A DNA stretch of 15,809 nucleotides from an uncultured Selenomonas sp. (GTDB lineage: Bacteria > Bacillota > Negativicutes > Selenomonadales > Selenomonadaceae). Below, one piece after another: positions 7,529-15,027 of the stretch. Under the pieces are notes generated by a model. It saw only the letters and a list, made by a program, of their open reading frames with translations. It ran no database searches and was not told the DNA's origin. The stretch lies in the NCBI GenBank assembly GCA_938045435.1, contig CALIBA010000053.1, positions 1 to 15,809 on the forward strand, written 5' to 3'. A program made the position numbers and the translations under genes. Positions within the stretch are counted from its first letter, which is position 1; each line of letters starts with the position of its first letter.

Positions 7529-8644
7529 TTATCTATTCCATATATCTTCCACATATCCTTGAAATTGATGCCTAAATTCCTGTGCAGAAAATCGTTCCGC
7601 ATTCCTCCTACAATTCTGTACGGAAATATGCTGCACCTGTGTTTCAAAATTCGTCACTGCCTCTTGAATTGCATCAATACTTTGCTCTGGAAAAAATAAT
7701 CCGGTGGCATTGCACAGCGGCATCCCTATCACGGTTTCCAGTGCACCGCCCTTCCCATAGGCGATCACAGGAGTTCCACAGGCTTGTGCTTCGACAGGTA
7801 CAATACCAAAATCCTCCTCTGCGGCAAAGACAAATGCCTTTGCTCTCTGCATATGATCTTTAAGCACCTGAAATGGCTGATAGCCAAGGATTTGAATGTT
7901 TTCCTTTGCAATCGCTTTTGTCTTTTGAAACTCAGGGCCATCTCCAATGACAACGAGTTTCTTATCCGGCATTTCATTGAATGCCTCAACAATAAGTTTT
8001 ATTTTCTTATAGGGCACCATTCTAGATGCCGTAAGATAAAAGTCCTCTTTCTCCTCAACAAGTGTATATCCTTCAATATCCACCGGCGGGTAGACCACCT
8101 TAGCCTCGCGCCCATATATTTTCTTGATTCTCCGTGCAACAAATTTAGAATCTGCCATAAAATAATCAACACCACAAGCTGTACGGTAATCCCAAAGGCG
8201 AATGTAGTGCAAAATAATACGAGCAAGCCAACTCTTGAACCCCTTCGTAAGTCCGGCTTCCTCTAAATATTGATATTGCAAATCCCAAGCATAACGAATC
8301 GGTGAGTATACATATGAAATATGTATTTGATCTGGGCCGGTGATGACGCCTTTTGCTACAGCATGCGAGGTAGAAATGACCAGATCATATCCTGTTACAT
8401 CAAGCTGCTCAATGGCAAGAGGCATAAGCGGCAGGTATGAACGATAGCTTTTCTTTGCACGGGGAAGATGCTGGATGAAACTGGTATATGTTTTCTTGTT
8501 TTGGATAAAACCACGTTGTTCTTCCGGCAAGAAATCGACCAGACAAAATAAATCTGCATCTGGATAGAGCTGTAAAATCTGTTCCAATACCCGCTCTGCG
8601 CCTGCATAGACAACCAACCAGTCACAGATCACTGCAACATGCAT
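7529..8644 (-). CDS. Family 4 (GT-B) glycosyltransferase, mannosyltransferase-like
   Basis: A 371-residue GT4 enzyme. Motifs: VVYAGAERVLEQI at 11-23, LVISTSHAVAKGV at 88-100, SPIRYAWD at 114-121, TASRMVPYKKI at 205-215, VIGDGPE at 232-238, and FAAEEDFGIVPVEAQACG with the E277-x7-E285 pair. This pattern is common in O-antigen GT4 enzymes of the WbaZ-like mannosyltransferase group, so a GDP-mannose donor is a reasonable but unproven guess. The reading frame also allows a TTG one codon earlier, but the ATG at 8644 overlaps the wbaP stop (TGATG) and has AAAAGGAG 7 bases upstream, so it is preferred and indicates translational coupling. Following the initiating transferase directly, it may add the second sugar. 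Confidence 0.9.
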   Translation of the reverse strand: MHVAVICDWLVVYAGAERVLEQILQLYPDADLFCLVDFLPEEQRGFIQNKKTYTSFIQHLPRAKKSYRSYLPLMPLAIEQLDVTGYDLVISTSHAVAKGVITGPDQIHISYVYSPIRYAWDLQYQYLEEAGLTKGFKSWLARIILHYIRLWDYRTACGVDYFMADSKFVARRIKKIYGREAKVVYPPVDIEGYTLVEEKEDFYLTASRMVPYKKIKLIVEAFNEMPDKKLVVIGDGPEFQKTKAIAKENIQILGYQPFQVLKDHMQRAKAFVFAAEEDFGIVPVEAQACGTPVIAYGKGGALETVIGMPLCNATGLFFPEQSIDAIQEAVTNFETQVQHISVQNCRRNAERFSAQEFRHQFQGYVEDIWNR

Positions 8645-10098
8645 CAATATGCTCCTTTTCCCGTAAACACAATCTTTGCTGTCTTAAAGAGATACATGAG
8701 ATCGAGCCAAATCGACCAGTTGCGGACATACCAAGTATCCATGGCAACGCGCCCCTCAAAGCTTACGTCATTTCGTCCGCTCGTCTGCCAATAGCCCGTA
8801 ATTCCAGGGACCGTCAGCGTGATTGTCGAAAGATATTCACCAATATCATCTTTTTCACGCGGCAGATAGGGACGTGGACCAACGAGACTCATATCTCCTG
8901 TGATGACATTTAGAATTTGAGGAAGCTCATCCAGACTATATTTGCGAATCCATTTTCCCGCCTTTGTGACACGCGGATCGTATCCCCGCAGTTTCGCAAA
9001 TGTATTCCACTCATCCATCGCCTCAGGATGTGTCTGTAAATACTCTGTCAAAACCCGATCAGAGTCCAAATACATCGATCTGAATTTATAACAGGTAAAT
9101 GTCTCTCCAAGTTTTCCAATGCGCTCGGCATTAAAAAATGCTGGTCCTTTTGAGTCGATTCTGATGTATATTGCAAGCAGAAGAATGATTGGAAGCAGAG
9201 GTATACACAAAACGCTCCCTACAAATAGATCAAAAACGCGCTTGCACAGTCGGTTCCTACGCCGCGCTAAATTATTGCGAAGCGACAGAAGCATGATCTG
9301 CTCACTGAAAAGAGTCTGTGCTTCTACATTATAAAGAGGAACGCCGATCAAATCAGGCACAAAGGTAATATCTCTGATATATGGCTGTATATCCTCCAAT
9401 AGAATCTGGATTTTTTCCTTTTCCATTCCCGGTGCTGTAATGATAACAGTATTCACCTTTGATGCTCGAATGATGTCCTCTGCTTCATCGAGTGTTCCCA
9501 TAAGCAAAAACTTGCGTGGAAGTGTCTCAGAGATCGGATGATCGTCCAGAATCCCAATCACTTCGTAACGATAGCCCAAATCCCGGTCAAAAAAGCGCAG
9601 CACCTGTTCTGCTGTCTTGCCCGCACCAATGAGAATCACAGGTTCCACAAATGTATGGGTCAGTTTGAGCAGTTTCAATAGGATATAACGCACAATATAG
9701 ATGTTCAGCAGGGCAAGGCATGCGAACATAATCATATAGAGCCGAGAGGCAAGCAGACTTGCCTGCATAAAGTAAAGTGCCAGAATGCATGTGATAAGCG
9801 CATAGAGAACAGCATAAAAGATTTGCCGTACCGTTTCGAGAACAGGCTGCATCTTTGTATAGGTTTGCGCGATCCCCAAAAAAGCAAGGAAGACGAGAGG
9901 TATCCAGAAGAACAGATAGGCATCCGGAACATGATAGGAGGTGCCCATGAACAGACCATAAAGATCATGGAGCCCAAAGGTCATTTTTTCAGCAAGTAAG
10001 ATTGCAAAATAATCAAAGATGATAAAAAGAAAAGGAAGGAATCCCCTATGGACTTGAGCAGATATGTTCGGCTGTCCATTCAAGAACGATCCCTCCAT
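8644..10098 (-). CDS. wbaP: WbaP-like undecaprenyl-phosphate sugar-phosphate transferase (initiating enzyme)
   Basis: This 484-residue protein starts repeat-unit synthesis by moving a hexose-1-phosphate from a UDP-sugar to undecaprenyl phosphate at the inner membrane. Layout: four or five membrane segments (about 20-145), a Rossmann-like domain (VILIGAGKTAEQVLRFF at 154-170, IGILDDHP at 181-188), then the catalytic bacterial sugar transferase domain with KRVFDLFVGS (286-295), KFRSMY (338-343), SLDELPQILNVITGDMSLVG (388-407) and PGITGYWQTSGRNDVSF (431-447). Length and domain order fit full-length WbaP rather than the short PglC type. Galactose is the classic substrate, but glucose or N-acetyl sugars are possible. 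Start is uncertain: the ATG at 10098 has no Shine-Dalgarno sequence, whereas GGAGGG inside codons 2-3 lies 7 bases before a TTG at 10083, which would give 479 residues. Confidence 0.92.
   Translation of the reverse strand: MEGSFLNGQPNISAQVHRGFLPFLFIIFDYFAILLAEKMTFGLHDLYGLFMGTSYHVPDAYLFFWIPLVFLAFLGIAQTYTKMQPVLETVRQIFYAVLYALITCILALYFMQASLLASRLYMIMFACLALLNIYIVRYILLKLLKLTHTFVEPVILIGAGKTAEQVLRFFDRDLGYRYEVIGILDDHPISETLPRKFLLMGTLDEAEDIIRASKVNTVIITAPGMEKEKIQILLEDIQPYIRDITFVPDLIGVPLYNVEAQTLFSEQIMLLSLRNNLARRRNRLCKRVFDLFVGSVLCIPLLPIILLLAIYIRIDSKGPAFFNAERIGKLGETFTCYKFRSMYLDSDRVLTEYLQTHPEAMDEWNTFAKLRGYDPRVTKAGKWIRKYSLDELPQILNVITGDMSLVGPRPYLPREKDDIGEYLSTITLTVPGITGYWQTSGRNDVSFEGRVAMDTWYVRNWSIWLDLMYLFKTAKIVFTGKGAY
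10091..10096 (-). promoter_or_regulatory. Shine-Dalgarno-like GGAGGG favouring a TTG start for wbaP
   Basis: GGAGGG on the minus strand is followed after 7 bases by TTG at 10083-10081, in frame with wbaP. The upstream ATG at 10098 has only an AT-rich leader ending in GAGA before it. The ATG may therefore not be the true start. Confidence 0.5.
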
Positions 10099-10126
10099 TC
10101 TCGTTTACAATATAATAATATCTTTT

Positions 10127-11479
10127 TTATACCCCGCGTCTATAAAGAAGCATTCCATAGCCCATAGACACAAATATCCCCAGCACAAGTCCAAATGCTG
10201 TAATCAATAGCTTTTTAGGGCGTGCTGGCCGATCTTCATCGGGTAGATTGGCTGCATCTATGACTTGAATATCCATACTGTCCATTGCTTCCTGGATCTT
10301 ATTCTGCTCATAGCGTTTTACAAGGTCTAAGTACACGCCATTCTTCATTTGTACTTCACGTGTCAGGCGTGTATATTCAAGTACATCATCCGGAAATGCA
10401 GTCATTTCGGACTCTTTTTTCTGTCGTTGCTCCTCCAGTGCTTTCTCGCTCGCTATGGCAACCGCATAGGTTGCTGCTGCAAGTGCCTCGCTTTTAAGAA
10501 GCTCTGCATAGACAGGATTCAATGTTACAACATTAGAATCCACTGTTGCAGATACTTCCCGCTCCAGGTCTATTTGCAGCTGTTTTAATTCATTTTGCGC
10601 TTTTTGAACACTGGGGTGCTGTTCTGTATATCTTTCCTCTAAACCGACAAGTTCCAGTCTCTTGGCAACAATTTGGCTGCGTATGTTTTGGACGTTTTCA
10701 TTATCAGATGCCTGATATGCCTTGCTCTTTAGCTTCTGATCCGATATTTTCGCATCCGCTACATCAAGCTGCGCCTGTGCAGATTTTGCCTGAACCTCCA
10801 TGTCTCCAATCGATTTATCTAAAACCGACATCTGTTCGATCGCAAACTTCACTTGGTCCTCCGGACTATAAATCTTGTGTTCGCGACTAAAATCAGCCAG
10901 TTTTTTCTCTGCCTGCTCCAACTCATTCTTGGTATCCACAATTCTTGCATCCAAAAACTTGACAAGCAATGACTGCGTTTGCTGATTCATATCTGTTTGC
11001 ATGAGCAAGAAATTATCAACAATGGTTTGTGCTATCCGCTGTGCCTCTTCCGGGGTTTTCCCCTTAGCCGTTACACTAATCAGATTTGTCCCTTTTGTGT
11101 TTTGTATGTCCAGGTTATCTTTCGCAAATTTATCTGCATCTGGACGGTCTTCTTTATCGTAATCCAAACTGTCAATGATCGGATCCAACACGGTACGCGA
11201 CTTCATAAGTTCGACATAGTTCAATGTAGGTGTACTTCCCAGGCTGTCAATTCCTAAAGCAGATGCAGCCATCGAAGCTCCTATACTGGACGTATCCAAA
11301 CGATTTGCCATGCTCCGTGTCTGCACCAAAGCTGTAGACTCATATCCTTTCGGCAGCAAAAGAGACACGATAAAAGCCAACATGGTAAAGATCAGTACAA
11401 TTCCGACAACTGTTTTCCACTGAATTGCCATGATCTGAAACAGTCGCGAGAGGTCGATCGATTCTTCATTTCGTTCCAT
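10127..11479 (-). CDS. wzz: Wzz-like polysaccharide co-polymerase (chain-length determinant), no kinase domain
   Basis: The 450-residue inner-membrane protein has the Wzz plan: a cytoplasmic N-terminus (1-20), a first membrane helix (about 23-42) ending in PKGYEST, a long periplasmic domain with coiled-coil-like stretches (about 165-300, rich in Lys, Glu, Gln and Ala), a GNVR-like region, then the Pro-rich IDAANLPDEDRPARPKK segment (407-423) and a second helix (about 425-446). It ends at YRRGV directly after the helix, so no C-terminal tyrosine kinase is fused and no separate kinase gene is seen. Such proteins control polymer length with Wzy and contact the OPX channel protein. The ATG has GGGAGGAG 8 bases upstream and starts 19 bases after the OPX stop. 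Confidence 0.9.
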   Translation of the reverse strand: MERNEESIDLSRLFQIMAIQWKTVVGIVLIFTMLAFIVSLLLPKGYESTALVQTRSMANRLDTSSIGASMAASALGIDSLGSTPTLNYVELMKSRTVLDPIIDSLDYDKEDRPDADKFAKDNLDIQNTKGTNLISVTAKGKTPEEAQRIAQTIVDNFLLMQTDMNQQTQSLLVKFLDARIVDTKNELEQAEKKLADFSREHKIYSPEDQVKFAIEQMSVLDKSIGDMEVQAKSAQAQLDVADAKISDQKLKSKAYQASDNENVQNIRSQIVAKRLELVGLEERYTEQHPSVQKAQNELKQLQIDLEREVSATVDSNVVTLNPVYAELLKSEALAAATYAVAIASEKALEEQRQKKESEMTAFPDDVLEYTRLTREVQMKNGVYLDLVKRYEQNKIQEAMDSMDIQVIDAANLPDEDRPARPKKLLITAFGLVLGIFVSMGYGMLLYRRGV

Positions 11480-11498
11480 AGTCTTCGCTCCTCCCGGA

Positions 11499-12248
11499 CT
11501 ATTTTGTCAACACTTTATACGTTGTAAATATACTGATGTACGGCAGAATATCTTCATCGATCTTGAGACCGTTCGAGCGCGGCACATAGACAATGTCCCC
11601 GTCCTGCAGTATGACATTCTGCGTAAGATCATGCTTCTTGATATAGGATTTGATGTTGAGGCGTTTATAGTACATGGTATCGTCAACAACGCGCAGCACC
11701 TGCACCTGTGTACTGCGCCCCCGACGCGTGATGCCGCCCGCAGAGGAAATCGCTGCATACGCATTGAGATTGTCGATGTTCATATTATGGATGCCTGGCG
11801 TTTTGACCTCTCCCATCACGTATACTTTGCGTGCTCCATAGGTCTTCATAATAATGGACATATCTGGAAAGCGCAGATACTCTCCCATGCGCTCTGAGAG
11901 AACCTCTTTTGCCTCCTCAAGGGTAAGCCCCGCAAGCTTTACCGATCCGGCATAGGGAAGCTGGACATAGCCGTCGGGTCCAATCATAATGTCATTCATG
12001 CCGGCCCCCTCCGGAAAACCGATCAACTGAATGTCAAGAATATCATACTTGCTGAGCCGATAGGTTTCGAGCAAACGGTCGCTCTGCAAGGTAGCCACCT
12101 TAAAATCGCCGCCCTCGACCACTCGATACGCCGCCCCCTCATAGGTAACCGTATTTTGCAGCTGTCCGCTTGCTCCTGCCTGTGGTGAGAGCCCGATGCA
12201 GCCTGCAATTATCAGCGCCGCGAATCCCGCGGATCTCTTCAAGATCAT
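11499..12248 (-). CDS. Short outer-membrane polysaccharide export (OPX/Wza-like) protein
   Basis: The 249-residue protein has an N-terminal export signal, then a polysaccharide export domain (about 64-134; YRLSKYDILDIQLIG, GPDGYVQLPYAGSVKLAGLTLEE) and one SLBB-type domain (about 140-190; KVYVMGEVKTPGIHNM), closing with VILQDGDIVYVPR. Membership in the Wza family is clear, but it is much shorter than E. coli Wza (about 380 residues): there is one SLBB domain and only about 25 residues after it, too few for the long amphipathic helix that crosses the outer membrane in Wza. The signal is ambiguous: LIIAGC ending at C17 fits a lipobox, while AGA-S near 24-27 fits signal peptidase I. It is the first gene of the operon, about 30 bases after the predicted transcription start, with AAAAGGAG 10 bases before the ATG. 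Confidence 0.9.
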   Translation of the reverse strand: MILKRSAGFAALIIAGCIGLSPQAGASGQLQNTVTYEGAAYRVVEGGDFKVATLQSDRLLETYRLSKYDILDIQLIGFPEGAGMNDIMIGPDGYVQLPYAGSVKLAGLTLEEAKEVLSERMGEYLRFPDMSIIMKTYGARKVYVMGEVKTPGIHNMNIDNLNAYAAISSAGGITRRGRSTQVQVLRVVDDTMYYKRLNIKSYIKKHDLTQNVILQDGDIVYVPRSNGLKIDEDILPYISIFTTYKVLTK

Positions 12249-12284
12249 TGCCGCCCTACTCCTTTTCTGCTAACTTTATGTTCA

Positions 12285-12314
12285 ATTATAAAGATACTTT
12301 GCCCACTTTGTCAA
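12285..12314 (-). promoter_or_regulatory. Consensus sigma-70/sigma-A promoter of the polysaccharide operon
   Basis: On the minus strand, TTGACA (12314-12309) and TATAAT (12290-12285) are separated by 18 bases. Both hexamers match the consensus fully. Transcription should begin near 12278, giving a leader of about 30 bases before the OPX ATG. No operator repeat or ops/JUMPstart element is evident. With all genes downstream co-directional and gaps small, this promoter may drive the whole cluster. Confidence 0.8.
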
Positions 12315-12349
12315 GCAGAGCATACCCCCTGACATACAATCTGCAGAAC

Positions 12350-13291
12350 CTAAAAAAACGCCAATGTTTTCAGCAAAAACACCCATCCAAAAATCGTAAG
12401 ACAAGACAGCGCACTGCTGTAAACGACGCAGTTGCCTGCAAGCTCTGCATCTGCCTGCATCTGCTGTGCCATGGCAAAACTCGCCACAGCGCAGGGGGTA
12501 GCAAATACTGCAATCAGGGTGACGAGTTCCCCCCCGCGAAGGCCGAAACTGATGGCGAGTGACAGTATCACCGCCGGCACAACGATGAGACGGGACACAA
12601 CACAAAATATGAGCTGCCGCAGATGTGCATGAAAACTCCCACCGCGAAAGGACGCTCCAAGGATGATAAGCGCAACTGGTGTTGTCGCTGCTGCAATCTG
12701 CGCAGCAGGTTTTAGAACCGGCGCCGGAATCGGCAGCTCCATCAAACGGCAGGAGGCACCCGCGATGGCACCGAGAATCATCGGGTTCATCAGTACCCCG
12801 CGCAGAAGCGGAAGCAGTGCAAACCGCCCGCCGCGAAAGGTCTCAAGAGCCAAGACGCCAAGCACATTATAGAGCGGAACAATGGCTGCAATCATCATTG
12901 TTGGAATGACAATGGCTGCATCCCCAAAAATATTGCCGACAAGAGGGATGCCCATCAGCACATAATTGCTGCGAAAGACTGCCTGAATCATCACGCCGCG
13001 CCGCGCGTTCTCCTTCTCAATGCAGCAAACGATACCGGAAAAGACGAGTGCCGTCAACAGCACACCACCCGCGCCAAATGCGGCAAGAAGCGGCTGAAAC
13101 GCCGTCCCGGGATCCGCGATGTAGATGTTGTAGAACATCATAAAAAAGAAGAATACCCGAAACACCATTCTGTTGACATGAAAGAGTTCTTCTTCGGTAA
13201 GCAGACGCGAACGCTTCACAAAGACACCAACTGCCATCAGACAGAACAGGGGGACAACGCCGCCGAGTGCAACAAAAAAATTGCTGAGCAT
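12350..13291 (-). CDS. Auxin efflux carrier (AEC) family transporter
   Basis: A 313-residue inner-membrane protein with about ten hydrophobic segments. It fits the AEC family, whose bacterial members include malate and other organic acid permeases. Seen features are the N-terminal helix VVPLFCLMAVGVFVKRSRLL, the IPLVGNIFGDAAI loop, the RGVLMNPMILGAIAG segment, and FATPCAVASFAMAQQMQADA near the C-terminus, where AEC proteins keep a PxA motif and a charged loop. The frame opens earlier at 13309, but GGGGGAGG lies 8 bases before the ATG at 13291, so the shorter start is chosen. It has its own predicted promoter and sits between the housekeeping genes and the glycan operon. The substrate is unknown, and it probably has nothing to do with the polysaccharide. 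Confidence 0.85.
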   Translation of the reverse strand: MLSNFFVALGGVVPLFCLMAVGVFVKRSRLLTEEELFHVNRMVFRVFFFFMMFYNIYIADPGTAFQPLLAAFGAGGVLLTALVFSGIVCCIEKENARRGVMIQAVFRSNYVLMGIPLVGNIFGDAAIVIPTMMIAAIVPLYNVLGVLALETFRGGRFALLPLLRGVLMNPMILGAIAGASCRLMELPIPAPVLKPAAQIAAATTPVALIILGASFRGGSFHAHLRQLIFCVVSRLIVVPAVILSLAISFGLRGGELVTLIAVFATPCAVASFAMAQQMQADAELAGNCVVYSSALSCLTIFGWVFLLKTLAFF

Positions 13292-13299
13292 AGACTGCG

Positions 13300-13307
13300 C
13301 CTCCCCC
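13300..13307 (-). promoter_or_regulatory. Ribosome binding site fixing the AEC transporter start
   Basis: GGGGGAGG on the minus strand lies 8 bases before the ATG at 13291. The alternative ATG at 13309 overlaps this site and has no such sequence before it. Confidence 0.7.
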
Positions 13308-13321
13308 ATCTACTCTAGTTT

Positions 13322-13350
13322 ATTATAACAGCAAACAGAAGGTGGCGCAA
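13322..13350 (-). promoter_or_regulatory. Putative extended -10 promoter for the AEC transporter gene
   Basis: The minus strand shows TGTTATAAT, an extended -10 with a perfect TATAAT at 13327-13322. A weak -35, TTGCGC at 13350-13345, lies 17 bases upstream. The start would fall near 13315, about 25 bases before the ATG. The -35 matches the consensus at only three of six positions, so the call rests mainly on the extended -10. Confidence 0.5.
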
Positions 13351-13358
13351 CGTAAGAA

Positions 13359-14138
13359 TCATTCCTCACACAGCCGCATATTCCCCGCGTGAAATGTAAC
13401 AACCCGGAGATCAAACGCCGCAGCGAGTGTGCGTGCACGGTCAAACGCCCTGCCAATGCCATCCGGAACGTGCGCATCTGAACCGATGGTGACGTATTTG
13501 CCGCCAAGCTCGTGGTAGCGGCGATAGACGGGGGCAAGTTCTTTCATGCCGCGCGGCACGGACAGACGCCGCGTATTGATTTCAATGACAGTCTCTGTCT
13601 CAATAAGTGCACGCAGCACGGCATCAATATCCTCCGCAAACGCCCCATAGGAAATCTCCGGATCCTCAAACGGGGCATTGCGCGCAATATAGTCAATATG
13701 TGCAAGTGCATGGATATAGGGCTGCGCATAGATTTCATCGCGCATGACGGTGAAATACTCATGATACATCTCATTTTTTTCGCGCCCCTCATATGCTTCT
13801 GGATGATAGAGATCCTTCCGGCGCAAAAAGTGAATCGAGCCGAGAACAAAATCAAACGGGACACGCCGCAGGAATGCGGCATTTTTTTCACGTGCGCTTG
13901 CCATCATACCAAGCTCTACACCAAGCGAGAGATCCATGCCGCGCAGTGGCTCATACGCTGCCCAGTACGCCTCCGGATCAAAGAAAAACGTCTCCTCTCC
14001 TGCCGTCGGATAGTCATAGTCCAGATGCTCGGTAAAGACGAGACCAAGCCCCTGCGCACGCGCAGCCGACAGCGCCTCCTCTGCATGCATCTTTGAGTCA
14101 GCAGAAAACATTGTATGAGAATGACTGTCAAACAGCAT
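13359..14138 (-). CDS. PHP-domain phosphatase, histidinol-phosphatase (HisJ/HisK)-like
   Basis: The 259-residue protein is a complete PHP metallo-phosphoesterase. Metal-binding motifs appear in the family order: DSHSHT (H6, H8), TEHLDYD (E37, H38), VELG (E75), SIHF (H103), AHIDYIAR (H147) and GSDAH (D221, H223). The histidinol-phosphatase family removes phosphate from histidinol phosphate in histidine synthesis; the HSHTMFSADS opening is characteristic of that group. No other his gene is nearby, so another small phosphoester is possible. The frame extends to 14198, but that start would lie inside rsmA; AAGGAGG sits 7 bases before the ATG at 14138, so the shorter form is chosen. It begins 28 bases after the rsmA stop and is likely cotranscribed with it. 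Confidence 0.85.
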   Translation of the reverse strand: MLFDSHSHTMFSADSKMHAEEALSAARAQGLGLVFTEHLDYDYPTAGEETFFFDPEAYWAAYEPLRGMDLSLGVELGMMASAREKNAAFLRRVPFDFVLGSIHFLRRKDLYHPEAYEGREKNEMYHEYFTVMRDEIYAQPYIHALAHIDYIARNAPFEDPEISYGAFAEDIDAVLRALIETETVIEINTRRLSVPRGMKELAPVYRRYHELGGKYVTIGSDAHVPDGIGRAFDRARTLAAAFDLRVVTFHAGNMRLCEE

Positions 14139-14145
14139 GCTCAAA

Positions 14146-14152
14146 CCTCCTT
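14146..14152 (-). promoter_or_regulatory. Ribosome binding site fixing the PHP phosphatase start
   Basis: AAGGAGG on the minus strand lies 7 bases before the ATG at 14138. It rules against the upstream start at 14198, which would overlap the end of rsmA. Confidence 0.75.
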
Positions 14153-14166
14153 CATAAGATACAGGA

Positions 14167-15027
14167 TCAGCGCTGAAAGGCATCTGCAAGACGTGCAAAC
14201 GCCTCTAAAGAAAGCTGCTCCCCACGCGCATTCTCCGGAACCCCTGCGGCAGCAAGCGCTGCACGAATGGCCTCCTTGGTAAGCCCAGCGCCCGTAAGTG
14301 CATTGACCAGCGTCTTGCGCCGCTGGCCAAACCCAGCGCGGGTCAACCGAAAAAAGAACCGCTCATCGTGCGGCTGCACACGCGGAACATCTCGAACCGT
14401 GCAGGCCACAACAGTACTCCTCACTTCAGGCGCCGGAAGAAATGCGCGCGGCGGCACATCCATGACCATGCACGGCTCTGTAAAATACTGTACAGCAATG
14501 GAAAGCGCACCATACTCCTTGGAACCTGGCCGCGCCGTCATGCGAACAGCAACTTCTTTTTGCACCATTGTGACAAGACGTTCGATGGGCAATCGCTGCT
14601 CGAGGAGCGTCATAATGATCGGCGTCGTGATATAGTAGGGGAGATTGGCAACGACCTTAAACGTTTCTCCCGGAAAAAGACCAAGTGTTTCCACGATGTT
14701 CAGTTTCAAAATATCGCCCGAAACAATCGTGACATTTTCATATCCTCTAAGGGTTTCGGCGAGCACGGCTGGGAGCTTCTTGTCGATCTCCACAGCCACG
14801 ACACGCGCCCCCGCCTCTGCTAGCCCCTGTGTGAGCGTTCCAATGCCGGGCCCAATCTCGAGTACAGTCTCCCCTGCCGTAACTTCCGCTGCTGCAACGA
14901 TGCCCTGCACCACAGATGCATCGACGAGGAAATTCTGTCCCAGTCGTTTGCTTGCACGCAGATGAAAGGCACTTAATATGTGTCGTGTCACGGCAGGATT
15001 GGCGATGATGGGCATACTTGCTTTCAT
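14167..15027 (-). CDS. rsmA: 16S rRNA (adenine1518/1519-N6) dimethyltransferase
   Basis: RsmA (KsgA) uses S-adenosylmethionine to dimethylate two adjacent adenines in the 3' terminal hairpin of 16S rRNA, a late step of small-subunit assembly. The 286-residue length is normal. Family marks: SKRLGQNFL (26-34), the SAM-binding LEIGPGIGTLT (56-66), VEID at 79-82 (ribose-binding acid), SGDIL (103-107) and the catalytic NLPYY (128-132) followed by ITTP. The C-terminal helical domain carries AGFGQRRKTLVNAL, another family signature. The ATG overlaps the rnmV stop as ATGA and has GAGGAG 5 bases upstream, so it is translated with rnmV, an arrangement known widely in Firmicutes. Confidence 0.97.
   Translation of the reverse strand: MKASMPIIANPAVTRHILSAFHLRASKRLGQNFLVDASVVQGIVAAAEVTAGETVLEIGPGIGTLTQGLAEAGARVVAVEIDKKLPAVLAETLRGYENVTIVSGDILKLNIVETLGLFPGETFKVVANLPYYITTPIIMTLLEQRLPIERLVTMVQKEVAVRMTARPGSKEYGALSIAVQYFTEPCMVMDVPPRAFLPAPEVRSTVVACTVRDVPRVQPHDERFFFRLTRAGFGQRRKTLVNALTGAGLTKEAIRAALAAAGVPENARGEQLSLEAFARLADAFQR

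Noticed and set aside
12249..12262. GGCGGCA before the OPX gene as an ops/JUMPstart element
   Set aside because: It lacks the GGCGGTAG core and lies only next to the start codon, as part of the ribosome binding region.
12315..12344. Inverted GCAGA...TCTGC sequence after the AEC transporter gene as a terminator
   Set aside because: The stem is only five to six pairs with a 20-base loop and no T-run follows, so I could not support a rho-independent terminator.
13512..14096. A 194-codon plus-strand frame opposite the PHP phosphatase gene
   Set aside because: The opposite strand encodes a protein with all expected PHP metal ligands; this frame shows no family motif.
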